Shown here in pieces: positions 12,436 through 25,060 of a stretch of 64,000 nucleotides of DNA. Each line of letters opens with the position of its first letter. Within the stretch, counting starts at the first letter, position 1. The DNA lies in assembly GCA_030407085.1 (NCBI GenBank), contig CM059587.1, positions 23,595,001 to 23,659,000 on the forward strand, read 5' to 3'. The position numbers were made by a program, and so were the translations under genes. The notes under the pieces were generated by a model that was not told the DNA's origin, made no database searches, and saw only the letters and a list, made by a program, of their open reading frames with translations. Source of the DNA: Trichopria drosophilae (Eukaryota > Arthropoda > Insecta > Hymenoptera > Diapriidae).

Positions 12436-12965
12436 TTGCCACGATGGTAATGAACATCAATTGATATTATTCATCACCCTTCTAGTGAAAATCGCATGAT
12501 ACTATTTGCCAGGATCTCCATCCTAATAAACATCGTTTGACATTATTCATCACGATATCTATCCTTAATGAATATCGTTAGACATTACTTATCACTATCT
12601 CCATTCTAATGAACATCTTATGACATTATTCATCACGATCTGCATCCTTAATAAACCTCGTTCGACATTATTTATCGTCATCTCCATTCTAATGAACACC
12701 CTTTAACATCATTCACAACGATTCCCATCCTAATGAACATCGGTTGACATTCTTCATCACCATCTCCATTCTAATGAATATCGTTTCATATTATTCAACG
12801 GCATCTCCATCCTAATGAACATCGTTTGACATTATTTATCGGAACCTCTACTCTAATCAATGTAGTTTAACATTATTCATGAGCATCTCCATCCTAATGA
12901 ACATCGTTTAGCTGTATTTATGATAATCTCCATCCTTATGAACACCATTTGTCATTATTGGTAAC
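12436..12965. repeat. 41-bp minisatellite, about 13 units
   Basis: Successive copies of CTCCATCCTAATGAACATCG followed by TTTGACATTATTCATCACCAT recur every 41 bases; starts at about 12805, 12846, 12887 and 12928 were counted directly. Units differ at several positions each. The array is preceded (12240-12435) by less regular GATGATG/CATCATT-rich sequence, which may be older units. All three frames contain stops, so the array is not protein-coding. Confidence 0.85.
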
Positions 12966-14472
12966 TATAAGAGTTTAACGGATTTAAACTGTAGTGGACC
13001 AACAGACATAAACGGCGGTAACTTGCTTATGGTAAGAACTGGTAATTTCTGAATACACCAACCTGACCCCATCATTTTCAATTAATATCTTGTGTTATTT
13101 TGCTACTCGAAATTCAGTTATAAATATTCTAGAATTGACAATACATGGATATCATCTAGAACCTACCAATAGAACATTGTACACATTGCATATTAGTGAA
13201 CATATAAGGATAATTTTATAACGGTTGAAAAAGCTACATTACCAGTTATAAGGCGGACAATGCGGTAACAATGAACAGACTTTATTCAAATTGTTACAAG
13301 TAGTCTAATACTTCCTACAGTTAGAAACAGGATTCTAACAATAGACGAATATCAACAGGTCGCCACTTCCTATTCGTACATTCTTAAGTAGAGAAACTGG
13401 ATTCCGATGTTCTCGCATTATATACTCTTTGTCGATATCGCGCATTGGACTTACATATGTACAAATGCATTGTTTGGGGTTTAAAGTAGTATATAAACGT
13501 GCTGAATTTTCGATCAGAATGGTTTATAGTCTTGTCATTAACGGAATTTAGCTGATAAAAATTCAAAACCTAGCTGCGTTATAAATTGTTGAAGTCAAGG
13601 TATTTTACCTGAACATTTTTAAATAACTCATGTAATAAAAAATAGAAGACATATTCCATTTCTCATAATTCAACAATTTTGAATCCACGACGATTCATCA
13701 TCTGCTGCCCAGAGAAAGCAAAATTGAAAAGGTGACGAATGTAAACAAATATAAATGTGCTTACGTGCTGGTACATTTATGTTCGTCACTTTTTAAACAC
13801 TTTCACTTACATCGTTATGGGATGATACGCGTAAGATTGCGAATTTTGTTTATTCCATGCAAGTCGTATTCTGGAATTTGCCAATTCCAATAAACTGCAT
13901 GAGTTATTGATGTCAAAGAATCTTGCGTTGAATAGCTTGAATACTTTTCTACTTTTGTACTCCTTTCGAAAAAGAGTCAAAAGATTCCACCGTTCCATAG
14001 CGATGGGTTAGAAATTATTACCTTATCACGGACAATTACGTCCGACTATTAAAATTACTCAAATATTTTCGTTCAGCTCGGAAGTTGATAACAATCTACA
14101 ACTTCTTTTCAATATATACATTTACATGACGCCAGTGACGATGTAAACAATGCTTTTATGGGTACTTGGAGAGGTGAAACCGAAGGTAGTATGCAAGGGG
14201 GGATGGTTATTGGAGAGAGAGTGCGTAATGCGTAAACGCGTATAGCATGCACCGTTAACTGCGCAGATCCCATAAATAAGTCGATGTAAGAAGCCGTACT
14301 GGCTAACGATTTGTACGCGTGCCCCTTCCACAAACATGCCCATGAAATACAGGAATTCGATGAGGCAACCAGGGCTTTTTGTTTGAATTTTAGCATTATG
14401 TATATGTCTTAGTCCTCAATTTGGACCACTCAATTGCAATTATACAAAAACAATCAGTGAGGCTTTAAATCC
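12966..14472. other. Non-coding stretch with one imperfect hairpin
   Basis: No gene is recognised. An imperfect inverted repeat lies at about 13732-13795, with AAAGGTGACGAATGTAAAC on the left and GTTCGTCACTTTTTA on the right. Its loop contains GCTTACGTGC. It may be a small MITE relic. Confidence 0.4.
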
Positions 14473-14993
14473 TTAACCTTTAGAGGACAGGGAATTTGCA
14501 ATTTTGAATTTCTCAAAATTTTCTATAAAAAACACATAATATGTGACTCTAATATTGGGAAATACTCATATGTAAAGTGTCTATCCATGGTCGAGCCACT
14601 ATAGCGGCTTTCCCGTCCCCAGGGGTAAGGCTAATGTTGACACTTTGAAAGAATTGTTTCATTTGACTTAAACTTGATATAATAAAATGAAAAAAAAATC
14701 TACGAGCTAACCTTGATATTATTATTCATAAACCAATGATAAGATCATTGGAATTCAAAATGACGCATCCAAGATGGCGGATACAAGTCGGTATTACTTT
14801 CGTGAGGGAAAAACGCCTATCAATTTTGATAAACGCGTTTAGATAGATGTGATTTCATAATGTTTCTAGTAGGTAGACTCATGACATTAGTTTCTTCGCC
14901 CCCGATAGGTGGCGCTTTTCCATCCACAAGCGGAGCGTCACCGGGGAATTTTTTTGAGCCATTATAGTGGTTTTCCCGTCCTCTAAAGGTTAA
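14473..14993. mobile_element. piggyBac-like MITE flanked by TTAA
   Basis: The left end reads TTAACCTTTAGAGGACAGGG from 14473 and the right end is the inverse, finishing TTAA at 14990-14993. This gives a 513-bp element between TTAA duplications. TTAA targets and termini beginning CC(C/T)T are known for the piggyBac superfamily. GAGCCACTATAGCGGCTTTC (from 14594) is repeated near the right end as GAGCCATTATAGTGGTTTTC (from 14956) in the same orientation, so part of the right terminus is duplicated internally. No transposase frame is present. Confidence 0.7.
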
Positions 14994-17900
14994 CTCGCAC
15001 CATTACTTTATATGTAGAATTAATGTGCACCATAAAAGGGTTTGGTCGCACTTAAAAACACTATGCTTGTAATGGACAGACATGTGCCTGCAATATCGCT
15101 AATGCAGAAAAATTTCTAGATAATTTTGGTATACGTATGTCTGATACTACCAAACATTTGTTTTCGTGTACTGCAGCTAGAATCAGAGCGTTAAACATTT
15201 GAAAGAATTCAATGGAATATATTGATTGAGGTATTTAAATGGGTTTGGTTGGAAAAGTTAAATCGGTACAATCAAACTGGTTAAAGAAATAAACTTGAAT
15301 TATCCATTCATCAAGATGAACGTCATTTAAACTTGTAGATCCCCGACCTGGAAAGAGCGCCTCGACATCTCAGATTATTCCTAAGTTTTGATTTAACCAC
15401 TACATATCACTTTACCATCTGAACTGTTTGGTCCAGATAACCAAACTATGGTTACTCTCATATTTGTTAACCACAACTAATTGCTTCATCCGCCAAATAT
15501 AAATCCAACTACAATAGTACGATCGGAAAAAGATTAATCCTCGTGTAAAGGTATATTAATAAATGATGACTTATTGCAGAATATAAGGACGTAAAATGAT
15601 TTTTGCTGAAGACGTTCTCCACAGAATTGACAATAATAAGAATAAAATAGGATTTTCTGAATCAACATAATGCATTCAGAAATGCAAAAATTAGACTTTT
15701 TCATTTTGCAAAATGATCGAGGTATGTTCAATTTTGTTTTTCGAATTTGAGATCGGCTATGTTTTAGTAAAATAAAGCATACTGAAGGATACTTACTAAG
15801 TTTATAAGCAACCCAAAAATCGACATACAATATGAGACGATTAGGTTGAATGAACAACAATTTTCAAAAGACTATCGATTTGGATCGGACATACTGTTCA
15901 TATATAACGTCTGCAATATGAACTGAAATCAAGGTAAGAACGATTTCAAGGAATTCTAAATGAAAGAAAACATCGGTAATGGAGTCGAAATAAAAATTAT
16001 ATTGTTTGTACCGGATGTTTCAGCAAGGTGAAACATGTTTAATACTGGGTCATGGAAATGTCCGGAAGGTAAATCTGAGCAGTTTTTGAAAGAGTTCTTC
16101 CAGGGTCTGTGTCCATATCGAAAGTATGCAATCCGTTGCCACTGGCATATTGTCAGGGGCGGCTGACAACTTTATCATTATCCGCCAGAACTGGCCAGGT
16201 TTCATGGACTGTTGAACAGGTGTAAACTGAGAGATTTAAAAAGAAGAATAATTTAATAAAAAACAAACACAATGGATAATACTGAAGCAAATCAGGAACC
16301 CAGGAATTACATACAAAAAATGATTCTTGGCGTGGGTCTTTATTCAACATTTTTCTAGAAAATAAAAGTATGTTTGCATTTGTTGATATTCAAAAAGTAC
16401 GCCTTTGTTCATTAGACACCCTTTCCATTGCTTACTATGAAAAACAGTGTCGTTTTACTTATTTAATGGTATAAAATGGCTTTGTATCATTCAGAATGTA
16501 TACACGAAATTAAATTCAAGCTAATGTGAATATTGATAAACACCTGCAAATCAAGAAATGGCTAGAATGTATATAAAATTTATATGAAACGTTTTATAAT
16601 GTTCCCAGATATAAAATATTTCGAACAAATTTCTACAACATTTTATACACGTTGAAGACGTTCTCTAATAACAATCACCGACAATATTTCACTTTTTCTT
16701 GTCCTTTGACATGACACTAAAGATATTTTTAGGATGGCGTTGGCAGAATTTTCCTGTCATATTGCATTTCTGAGAAAAGTAAGGTTAAATATCGCAACAC
16801 TTTCGATTTTGACTATATTCGCTGATTTTTTGATTTACTACTGAGATTATACTTTTCTTGTAAAAATAAATTCTCTTTTGTTATATAAAATAAATTTAAA
16901 TATGCCCAAAATGGCAATTTTGGCCGTGAAAAGTATTCGAAAATATCGTGGACTAGCAGAAACAGAACACCAAATAGGAGTGTTATCAGTGAAGATATTG
17001 GCGAACAAATATTAAATGTCGCGTATATGTTAAAACTTGTAATATAGGCTATTGTTTACAATAAATATGATCGACGCCCAATACCTTTTACAATACATTG
17101 AAAGCTTAATTATCACAGGTAAATTTATTTCTTACGAATTTAGTTTAAAATTATGTGTCATTATGCAATTCCTTAACCTATACACCAATGTTACTCAACT
17201 CCGTGCGCAAAATTAACTCCTCTTGTACTCTTCTGAACAAAATTTTCTCTGCGTGTTACTATTTCTTTAAGCAAACTTATACGTTGTAGAATTGCATAAA
17301 ATATCGTAAACAACTTGTGCATATGGCATTCTCATGCGATCACTAAACCTGTCAGCGGCATGTGGAAAAGTTTACTTTATCCACTCTGACGTAATATTTC
17401 ATTATTATTCAATTATACTTATTAATATATTTTTTAAATATTTAAAAGACGTATTCTTGGACAATCAATGAAAAATTCGTTGAAAACGGAATATTTTAAT
17501 AGAATTTCTTTCTTCTCTTAATAAACTAATAATAAATATATTTTTTAGAAATAGAGTGATTTTAATATTCACTTCATTTGACTTTTATTGGAGTATGCAC
17601 ATGAATACAGACGCATTCAGATACATACTTTTTGTCTCCGGTTACACGTATGCATTAAACTCTGTACCCGTTTGTCAGTTTCAACCAAAATCTTTTTATT
17701 TTGGTCCTTCTTGCGGTTTTCTCTTATCCTTCAACATCCTTTAAGCGCAATGAAAGTGCAGCTAAAGCAGGCGAGCCAACCTGCAGCGAAATGCAATTTC
17801 GCGATCCGTGAAAAGACAACACTGGCTTGCCATGAGTAATTACCGTGTAATTGCTGCGTCAAAGTCAATTCGCGGCACGGTAAAAATTAAGCAAATTTGA

Positions 17901-18270
17901 CGTGACGTAATATTTAGCGAGTTTTCAAGGACTTCGCAACGTTATTTGCACTTCGCGTGATTTAAGATGACACGAGGTTAAAAATCATAGCAAACGGCGA
18001 AAGTGTGCGAATGCCTACTGCGTTTGAAAGAAGCGTGTCGACTTCGATGTTTTTGTTTCTTTGTTTTCACGTTCTGTTAAGAGTTATGATGATTCTGAAA
18101 CCTTGAGCAAATGTTAGTTTATCGGAAACAAAAACAATATTACACTTAATAAATCTTAGAAAATTACGAAAATTTTTACACTAAGAATTATTTATGAATA
18201 TTCTATAAAATAGAAAATACTGCATTTTTAATAAATATGGGTAAGTCATAAAAGCTTTCTTTCAAATTTC
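14994..18270. other. Non-coding stretch, no feature recognised
   Basis: Mostly AT-rich with short frames only. At 16010-16230 the sequence is more mixed in composition and may be transposon-derived. At 17740-18050 a GC-richer patch with several TAAT/ATTA and TGACG words could be regulatory. Neither can be assigned. Confidence 0.35.
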
Positions 18271-18289
18271 ACTGTTTCCCAAAAAGTGT

Positions 18290-18435
18290 ATTTCGACACA
18301 AGTGCGTAAAATTTGTTTTTACGCACCGCTTTTTCACATACGATTATATAGGGTGTAAAATTAAATTCTTTTGCACAAATTTAGTATCGAATGTGTTTTT
18401 TTTATAATACTGTGCGAAAAATTCGAGCGTAATTT
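18290..18435. repeat. Relic of the ACAAGTGCG / GCGCAAAA repeat family
   Basis: CGACACAAGTGCGTAAAATTTG near 18296 and TTACGCACCGC near 18320 resemble the arms of the hairpin element at 9827-9970. CTGTGCGAAAAATTCGAGCG near 18411 fits the same theme. The copy is eroded and its limits are approximate. Confidence 0.35.
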
Positions 18436-19180
18436 TTTTGTGGGTCAAATATAATCGCTAACAATTCAATAAAAATGTAACAGCGACATAAATGTTACAT
18501 AACCGTTACATTTGCTGTTTTTAGTTGGCGCATATTGTTAATTTAGATAAAAAATAAGTTTGTAACAATTGATTATGACATTATAAAATTTACTCTCGCC
18601 GTTAATAGAAATGTAGTCATTTTGATAATTTACTTGCCATCAATAAAATTAACTTTCGCAATAATTTTATATTAAAAATAAATTGGAAATACATATACAC
18701 ATCGCAAGCATCGTTAGCGTAACTAAATAATCTGAAGCAAAACATAAAATGTGCATGATCGTCTTCATATTTTTTGAACGAAATTTTTTGGTCATTTTCA
18801 AGCGGAATATTCGCATACATTCCAGTATGCAAATGTTCATTAGGCTGCAGGGAAGGGAAGTTTCCAATTAGACGAGATCCAAAGATAATTATTTCGGACG
18901 TATCCAATTCGTAAATTTAGTAACCCATAATTTTAAATTTACTTTTAATAATATAATGTTCCCTTTTATAATGGTACAATGATGGGATATGGTCTGCTTG
19001 ATCTTTTCTCTCTTCCTCACTTTCGATTTCAATATAGGAAAATAATATATTAAATAAAAGATTATTTCTCATGGCACTTCTGACACTTACTTATCTTAAA
19101 TAACATATTAGACACATTTTGGACCATTTCATAGTAAATATTGTAAAGAAGTTTTATAAATAACTCGATTTAAGTTATTA

Positions 19181-19330
19181 CTTCGACCCAGACCTTAGGT
19201 CTGGACGAAGTATTGAATTCGGTCACCTTGGGCATAGAAATTGATTTGATTTGATTTATTTAAACTCATTTGACCCCACAGTCACGAGGACCACTAGGGG
19301 CCGAGTATAAACATGGTTACAAATTATACA
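19181..19330 (+). mobile_element. Possible 3' end of a non-LTR retroposon with TTGAT-type tail
   Basis: A stem of CTTCGACCCAGACCT (19181-19195) with AGGTCTGGACGAAG (19197-19210) is followed by a GC-richer segment. After that come tandem TTGAT-like units (GATTTGATTTGATTTATT) near 19240-19260, then CGAGGACCACTAGGGGCCGAG near 19285. Hairpin plus simple-repeat tail is typical of non-LTR element or SINE 3' ends. The family is not recognised. Confidence 0.35.
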
Positions 19331-19534
19331 ATAATACTATTTATAAGTCCTAAATTTAATTTAATTTGTGAGGGTGCTCACTACTTGAGAAAATACTGCC
19401 GGAACGCAGAAAGGATCAGATTAATGTCGGTGGAGAACAAATCAACCTGCGCAGTTAAATTATCATATAGTTTTTCATCAGGAGGAATATCTACGTCTAC
19501 GGTGATCACCTATACCGGCGTATAAGTTCTTTTA

Positions 19535-19645
19535 TGCCCATGATACGAAAATAACTATTTTGATATATCTAAAATATGTCTTATAGATACCTAAAAGATA
19601 TCCGTCAGAGATCTTTTCGACACTTTCAAGATATCTTTGACGAAT
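19535..19645. repeat. Dispersed repeat (ATATCTTTTAGG/GTGTCGAAAAG), copy A
   Basis: This segment, containing TACGAAAATAACTATTTTGATATATC and GATCTTTTCGACACTTTC, matches the reverse complement of 52745-52850 with moderate divergence over about 100 bases. It is a dispersed repeat of unknown class, inserted in the opposite orientation at the two sites. Confidence 0.6.
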
Positions 19646-19719
19646 TATATGTATATATAAGATCATAATAATCCAGACAGTAATTAGTAAAATATAGTAA
19701 ACACGTGAGATGCATCGAA

Positions 19720-19905
19720 TAGTCTATTACAATACAAGTGCATAAAGTAAGTGTTTTACAAGTGTTATTACCCCCAAATATCGATATAATTTTATAATAT
19801 AACTGAAAGCTCTTAGTGAACGAACGAGTATTAAGGAATAGCCGACTCTCCACAGAGTCGACGTTTTTGAGCGAGCGAAGTGAGCGAGGCACCACGCCAA
19901 CACTA
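19720..19905. repeat. Repeat relic with GAGCGAGCGAAGTGAGCGAG
   Basis: The segment starts with ACAATACAAGTGCATAAAGTAAG (hairpin-family-like). It contains the small stem GACTCTCCACAGAGTC (19846-19861) and ends in GAGCGAGCGAAGTGAGCGAGG near 19870. The mixture is typical of transposon termini, but no partner end was located. Confidence 0.4.
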
Positions 19906-21399
19906 GTTTATTTCTTAAAAATTACTTGCTAATTACTTTATATATTTTTAATGCTTATTCTGAAATGATACAAATTCAAAAATTAAATAGTTAACCATCT
20001 CGATTCACCTGTTTGAAAAACGTAAAGTTACATGCGAGATGTAAATGGTAGAACCTTGCAGCATCCGACGAATTCTAGTTTTAGCAATATAACAATTTTT
20101 TGCACCGTAGCCTTCCGAAGGACAAGGTGTAACCCTCGTGTTTAAAGCAGGGGCGTAATTTCAATGTTTTGGACAATCATAAAACGATCGGCCCTCGCTA
20201 AAGAGAGGACTGTCATCATCGCCTTCGTGTCTTTCATTCTATTCACCTTTGGAGCCAAAATGAAAGGCCTCGAGGCTTCGAAACTTTTTTACTGTGACTC
20301 ATCGCCGAAAAAAGCTGCCGAATGTTCCTTAGGACGTTGATTTGTCCTGGCCCCTTCATTAGTTCTGTTTTTCTGAATAAAACTCTGTAAAAAGTATAAC
20401 CTGCAATTTCCGGAGAAGGGGAGGGAGTTGCGATTCTGCGAGAATTCTTGGGTATATAAAATTTTATGAAAAATTAAAGAACTTTTTGTAACCTTCAGTC
20501 TTTTTTTGTTTTGTCCTGCTGTGCCCTTTTGTGAATAAAACTCAGCTAATTGTTTGCAATTACAGATTTTGTGCAGTCCTTTGTTTCTTAGTGTTTCACA
20601 CGCGTCACGTGACTTGTAAAGATATGGATATGAAAATGAACGTATAACTAATTATAAAAGTAACTGTAGTTGCCAGATTTGATAGTAAATTCTTGTATTA
20701 CAGGAAAACAGATTGCCCAACTATATTAAGTTTCAGTCAGAGATTTTGTTCGTATGTTTCTTTTAAAACTCGTTTCAGACTCTTTTCACTTGAAAATTAC
20801 TGGTGGGGATCAACTTTCTTACTAACAATATAAACGAAAATATTTTTTTATTTAACTCGTCATGAATACAAGTATCAAGGATAATAAGCTTTTATGAATT
20901 ACTAACCTGTCAAAGTTAAAAAATTGAATCTAATTGTCAAATGGTATCTTTATTTACAACAGCAAATTATGACATCAAAACTGTAGAATTATTTCAGAAT
21001 ACCAACATTGATGATCGATTGTCATTATTAACCCAAACAACACAATTCGTCCCGGGATGTCCTGAGGACGTACAAATGTTCGCTTTTGGTTCTCGGGAGC
21101 GCCTCATAGGTTCCTTAGGACATCCTGACACGGGCTTGTGTTATATGGGAATAAATACTAATTGTTTATAATTAAAGCAAGATTTATTTTATAAACAACG
21201 GTTGAATTGTAAAATTGTTGTTATTTATCCTCCAATAGTTCCTTATTGTATTTACAGTAATATTACTTCGACTCTTTTCCTATGCTAATTTTTATTTATG
21301 AAATTAATTTTTATTAAGTTATATTAAGACCAGAAAACAACCAACACTAAAACGGATAGTGGATATCTTTATTTATTTACGAGAAAGAGCAAATTACGG
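19906..21399. other. Non-coding stretch; GC-richer patch at 20095-20420
   Basis: The patch contains words such as CCTTCCGAAGGACAAGG and CCTCGAGGCTTCG but no long frame or splice-flanked exon. A 76-aa frame at 20941-21171 has no recognisable motif. Confidence 0.35.
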
Positions 21400-22190
21400 T
21401 TTTTGGGGTCCTGTATATAAGAATAGCAGTTTTAAACCTTAATTTGTATAATAATAATAATGTAAAAAAAACCATGCATATTCGTCTATTTTTTAAACGA
21501 CTTTTTTGAATGGCGTAGATAATATTGTCAAAAAAGGAGATTTATCACGCTATTATCACAAAATACCACAAAAAGATTTTCACGATTTCCGAGATACAAT
21601 AATTCTTTTTTAAATGCAATTATTATAATGATACCAACTTCGAACCATATTCTAATCTATCATGTGTTGTCGATATGGCTTTACATAAAACACATACTTT
21701 TTTTTATATTTCTCGCTTTGGATAGTTTATGTAATTATCCTGCCAGAAATGTCTTAGCTTTAAAATGATGCCAAATATTTTAAGAAATGACGATTAAAAT
21801 TGCATTGAAGAGTATGTGATTATATTCTGAACATCCAAAATGCAAAAAACTCGAGAAAATTGAATAAAACGTTTTATTGTTATCATGTTGTAGAGTTTAT
21901 GAAATCCTGGATATAAGACTGTTTTAGCCCTTTAATGTCCACGTTTCTAGTATTTGCAGACGGATTTCTGTGCCGTTTTATGCGTAGAATAATAATTTAA
22001 AAAAAAAACAACCACTGTGTAAATGGCGTAGATAATATTGTCGAAAAAGATATTTACCACATTTTTTTACAGAATACTGAAAAAAATTGTTGGAGATCTT
22101 CCAAATACAATTTTTTTTTAATTTAATTGCCACTTCCGACCATATTCTAACCTATCCTATGTTGGCGATATGGTTTTACTTCAACACTGT
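21400..22190. repeat. Diverged direct duplication, spacing 513 bp
   Basis: Two blocks of about 285 bases (roughly 21405-21690 and 21905-22190) match in the same orientation. Shared landmarks are AATGGCGTAGATAATATTGTC at 21509 and 22022, GACCATATTCTAACCTATC-like sequence near the ends, and GATATGG.TTTAC just after. Divergence is substantial, so it is old. It could be an ancient tandem duplication or two copies of one element. Confidence 0.65.
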
Positions 22191-24789
22191 TTAGTGGAGC
22201 TTCTCAAACACATTCATTACTTTATTATGTATAGTTTTTACGTATGACTAATTTATAGTAATACACTATAAAATGTTTACATCCTTAGCTTTACGAGTAT
22301 GCGTACTAAGTACATGATAAATGAGCGGATACTTATAAAATCCACAAATGGACTGCTGCATTTACTTTAACTAAAAATATACAAAATGAAAGCAAAACCA
22401 ATAGATACTCTGATGCTTCCAAATATTTAAAACGGGAGTTTAATATCAACTCCAGTGAAAATACCTGAACTTGAATAAAGAATACGAACTGTGTGAGGAT
22501 ATCAAACTATAAATTTTATTACCGATAATATCTATAAAATACTATCTACAATAAATAGCAAATCATCCCAACTCCAAGAATGTTTGCCATTATAAAAACT
22601 TTTACAAATTTTCAAAACTTCCAACACTTTGGGTTTTCTTCAAATAATTCGCACATTTTTAAGATTTTGATTTATCGCAGAGACGTAATGTGTTTTGCGG
22701 AACACGTGCGCATCTTTTATTCCGTCATAACTTAAAATTAGACCCAATTCATCGGCGCGTTAGGGTTCGTGCGAAAATATTTGCCCGTGGATTTCGAAAA
22801 CCTGTAATTTTGTAAACCTGAAACTCAAGAACACTTCCTCCTTTGTTTGTCAGAAAAAAACTATTGCACGCTTTAAAAAATGTTTTGAAATATAGGATGA
22901 TGATATGTTTAAATCTATACTGGACACGATTTTGAAACATAAAATATATTAAATATTATATTTCGAGGATAAATAAGATAATGACGTAGACACGAATAAT
23001 AATCAATATTCTATACAACTGCTAAGTATGATTGCATTAACAGGAATATATTTTGAATTTCAATATTTAGCAATATATGGGTCAGTGAAATATGGTTCAA
23101 TGCCAGAAAAAGTATTTTAGAAAACAAACGAAATGTGTTCATTTTCAGAATAGAAGGACAAGGATTTTTTAAGAAATGCATTTGAATTTATTTATTTTTT
23201 GAATTATTACAATTTTATAAGCATTTTATTAAAAACTTTTTCTATTTTTGAAATTGTTGGTATGGATAGATTTGGATGCACTGGTATATCTAAAGACATA
23301 AACAATTTTGCATTAAGTTTTGCCACTTTTAGTTTTATTACAAAATTAATCACATTTCTTTATTCCTGTAATTTAAAAAATATGTCCTGCAATATAAGTA
23401 ATAATAAACGGATTTACATCATAAACAAATAAATTTTCAAAGGGTCAAGTAACTTTTTACTAATTCGGTTCGCTATTTTGAATTTCCAACCCCTGAAGTC
23501 AAGTTCGCAGTCATAAGGAATCTAAAAATGTTTTTCATCTAGAAAAATGCTTTTTTATGCTTTTCAATATATATATGTATATTGAAGACTTGGAGCAAAT
23601 TTGAAATAAAAAATATAAAATGGGTGTCATTTGATCTTCTCTAATTACATTTTTCATTTGTTCCCTTAAATATTTAAATAATCGAGAAGAAACCGCCTTG
23701 GCTTTATTTAACAGCCTGCAATTTGTACAGAAACTGATCATGGAAAAAAGAAATACTTAAATTCAATTTCGTAATTCAAAACACAATAACATTATTTTTC
23801 AGAAGAGACGGGAAATAGTTTCCTTCATTTTTTCAGAATGGAATCAATGAATATTCTATGCACATCTCGTTCAGGTAATCAGAACATATCTTGACAACGG
23901 TACTATTTTAATCTAGTTTAACGGTAGCTTTCAGTCTTATGACTGACGATTCTACAAATGACTAGTTCAATTCAATATTAAGTAAACCACAAATTGTATA
24001 TTAAGGCAAGTTACATTCAATTATAAAATGCTGTCACAGGATCAAATAATATACATCTGACGAGGGTACACGATTTTATGAATGTTTTAGGAAGAATATT
24101 AAAGACAAAGCAACCTTTACACCGTAAGGACGACACCATTCTTCGAATATTTAAAAAATGCATTGGATTAAAAGTCAAGAACTAATTAATAGACTAGCTT
24201 GGCGGTAGTCGAGCTATATGATTCCGGAAATGACGACTCATCATATAATATCACACGAAGTAATAATAAGAAACATTACACCCAGAGGTTTCGAAGGACA
24301 TAGTAAACGCGATTAAATTAGTATGAAAAATGAATTGATGACAGCGTGCAAATTTGAGAAATAACCTGGTTGGAGTATAAATCGCATGTTTTATCTAGGA
24401 AAAGTAGTAAAAACTTATCGGTGTTTATCAATACTGATTACGGAGTATACAACAATACATAATACAAAATCCAATTAATTGGTAGTATCATTTAGTTGTA
24501 GAATTTTGAAAATAATGTTAATTTGATACGATACAAAACATTATTTTATTTTTCTCGCTTTTGTCCGAGTGATAAATGGTCAATAAGTAACGCGTGGGTT
24601 GTTTTTTTTTCAAGTGTGCTCGCTGAATTTAAATATCTCCGCCCGTAACTTTCGCCCTCGGGCGCGAATTCGACCATTCTGCCAGGCATGTAACAAAATA
24701 TGCAGTGAAAAAATATGAGGCCAAATAACCGTATAAAAATTCAAAATTGCATAAATAACTTTTTTTATAATTTTATGGTATTTTTAGTA
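22191..24789. other. Non-coding stretch, no feature recognised
   Basis: AT-rich with short random frames. A small CpG-rich patch occurs near 24630-24680, without further structure. Confidence 0.4.
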
Positions 24790-24803
24790 CTAAAAATATT
24801 CAT
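24790..24803. repeat. Target-site duplication of the PLE, left copy
   Basis: CTAAAAATATTCAT here matches 27705-27718 exactly. The first three bases may belong to the repeat end rather than the target. Confidence 0.75.
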
Positions 24804-24839
24804 TTTAAACAATACAGTTTCTCGGCCGCTTTTAATAAT

Positions 24840-24922
24840 TAGAGATAATACGAGTATTGATGTTTAACGGCAACAATTAAAAACAAGGGGTTATACGTGA
24901 AACAAGGAGATGATAAAAATAA
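24840..24922. repeat. PLE terminal inverted repeat, left (element 3' side)
   Basis: Eighty-three bases beginning TAGAGATAATACGAG and ending GATAAAAATAA. It pairs with 27625-27707 with a single transition (ATACGTG versus ATATGTG). Confidence 0.9.
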
Positions 24923-24948
24923 TAATAATAATAAAAAATTAATTGAAA

Positions 24949-24950
<2 letters not shown>

Positions 24951-24991
<41 letters not shown>

Positions 24992-25005
24992 TGGGGGGGG
25001 GGGGG
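24951..25005. repeat. T38 run followed by ATAT and G13
   Basis: A homopolymer of 38 T (24951-24988) is followed by ATAT and 13 G (24993-25005). On the element's coding strand this reads as a C run then a long A run, in the 3' untranslated region. The A run resembles a retrotransposition-derived poly(A). Exact lengths are prone to sequencing error. Confidence 0.8.
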
Positions 25006-25060
25006 TTATATATTAAAACATAAAAAAGCTAATAATGAATTAAAAGGGGAAATTTAGCTT

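Noticed and set aside
12436..12965. CRISPR-like regular repeats
   Set aside because: Repeats are contiguous 41-bp tandem units without unique spacers, in a eukaryotic context.
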